Shown here: in pieces, positions 16,037 to 16,447 of the stretch
How positions within the stretch are numbered: the stretch's first letter is position 1
Layout of the letters: each line of letters starts with the position of its first letter
Assembly: GCA_002887195.1 (NCBI GenBank)
Contig: PJAB01001193.1
Coordinates: forward strand, 1-16,447
DNA: 16,447 nt
Reading direction: 5' to 3'
Source of the DNA: Chrysochromulina parva
Taxonomy: Eukaryota; Haptophyta; Prymnesiales; Chrysochromulinaceae
The notes under the pieces: generated by a model
The model's input: the letters and a program-made list of their open reading frames with translations, nothing else
Databases searched by the model: none
What the model was told of the DNA's origin: nothing
Translations under genes and position numbers: made by a program

Positions 16037-16395
16037 ACCCTACGGTCATGAAACAATAGGCGAGGCTTCGTACTACTACTACTCTTTCCGTTCCGGAGTC
16101 AGAGGCAGCGCGCGGAACGGCAACGGGGGGAAAACGGGGGGAGGGGACGAGACGGGAGTCGCGAGTCCCGCGAGCGAGCAGCTCGGCCGACCCCACCCCC
16201 CCAATTAATACACCCAACCTTAAACGACTCGCCATGCGTTTCTGGACACGTAAACTCGATGCAAGGACTCACTGATCTCATACAATCATAGTTTACTGGT
16301 CGGGTGTCCGGTCGGCGTGTGTGATCTGAACATCTGTACGACAGCCGAAGTGCCGAACCACCTTCCCTCTGAAGCTCGCGGCTCTCTCATTTCAG
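16037..16395. other. Intergenic region with G-rich tract
   Basis: No gene seen. It contains (TAC)4 at 16071-16082, a run of G-tracts able to form a quadruplex (16125-16156), an imperfect palindrome CGGGAGTCGCGAGTCCCG (16153-16170) and a C-rich stretch (16189-16202). The remaining sequence is mixed composition and featureless by eye. Confidence 0.5.
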
Positions 16396-16447
16396 ATGGG
16401 CCGGGCGGACAACGCCCGCGCCCTTGCGCTCGATGTCGTTGACCCAG
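16396..16447 (+). other. Possible exon start after a pyrimidine-rich splice acceptor
   Basis: CTCTCTCATTTCAG is followed directly by an ATG (16396) and an open frame MGRADNARALALDVVDP that runs off the window. It could be a new gene start or an internal exon. There is too little sequence to assign. Confidence 0.2.

Overview
The window looks like nuclear DNA of a GC-rich unicellular alga, most likely a haptophyte. This is inferred from several things: one gene with short spliceosomal introns, no operon spacing or ribosome-binding sites, very long low-complexity coding stretches (poly-Pro, poly-Gly, poly-Glu), a Pro-rich wall-type glycoprotein, and small Cys-rich and LNG-type modules common in algal proteomes. 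A dinoflagellate or another high-GC alga is not excluded.

Layout: the 3' end of an unidentified + strand gene (1-186); about 1.1 kb with no supported gene; a + strand PDZ/IQ/F-box protein whose PDZ domain is split by a one-base frame change (1337-3183); a five-exon RAD54 recombination translocase (3470-7317); a hairpin-bearing spacer; a 1459-residue surface protein (7544-11923) that joins Pro-rich stalks, Cys-rich modules, a Cu/Zn-SOD-like fold, a GH8 glycosidase domain, a membrane span and a cytosolic WW domain; a convergent minus-strand gene with STAS-like, 19-residue-repeat and Tudor-like regions (14693-12153); a decayed minus-strand FKBP fragment (15043-14788); a + strand GRYYIP-motif protein, possibly a glycosyltransferase (15239-16036); and a G-rich 3' spacer ending in a possible splice acceptor.

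The genes do not form an obvious pathway. RAD54 acts in nuclear recombination. The GH8 protein and perhaps the GRYYIP protein could act on surface or Golgi glycans. The F-box protein would act in ubiquitin ligases. The strongest signals for a second look are (1) the GH8 surface protein, with an 89-bp Cys-module duplication inside its catalytic domain and a cytosolic WW tail, and (2) the RAD54 introns, which are built from about 10-bp repeats, share a near-identical 3' end and begin with imperfect copies of the following exon. The intron pattern suggests a family of recently gained, duplication-derived introns. All domain calls were made by eye without database searches.
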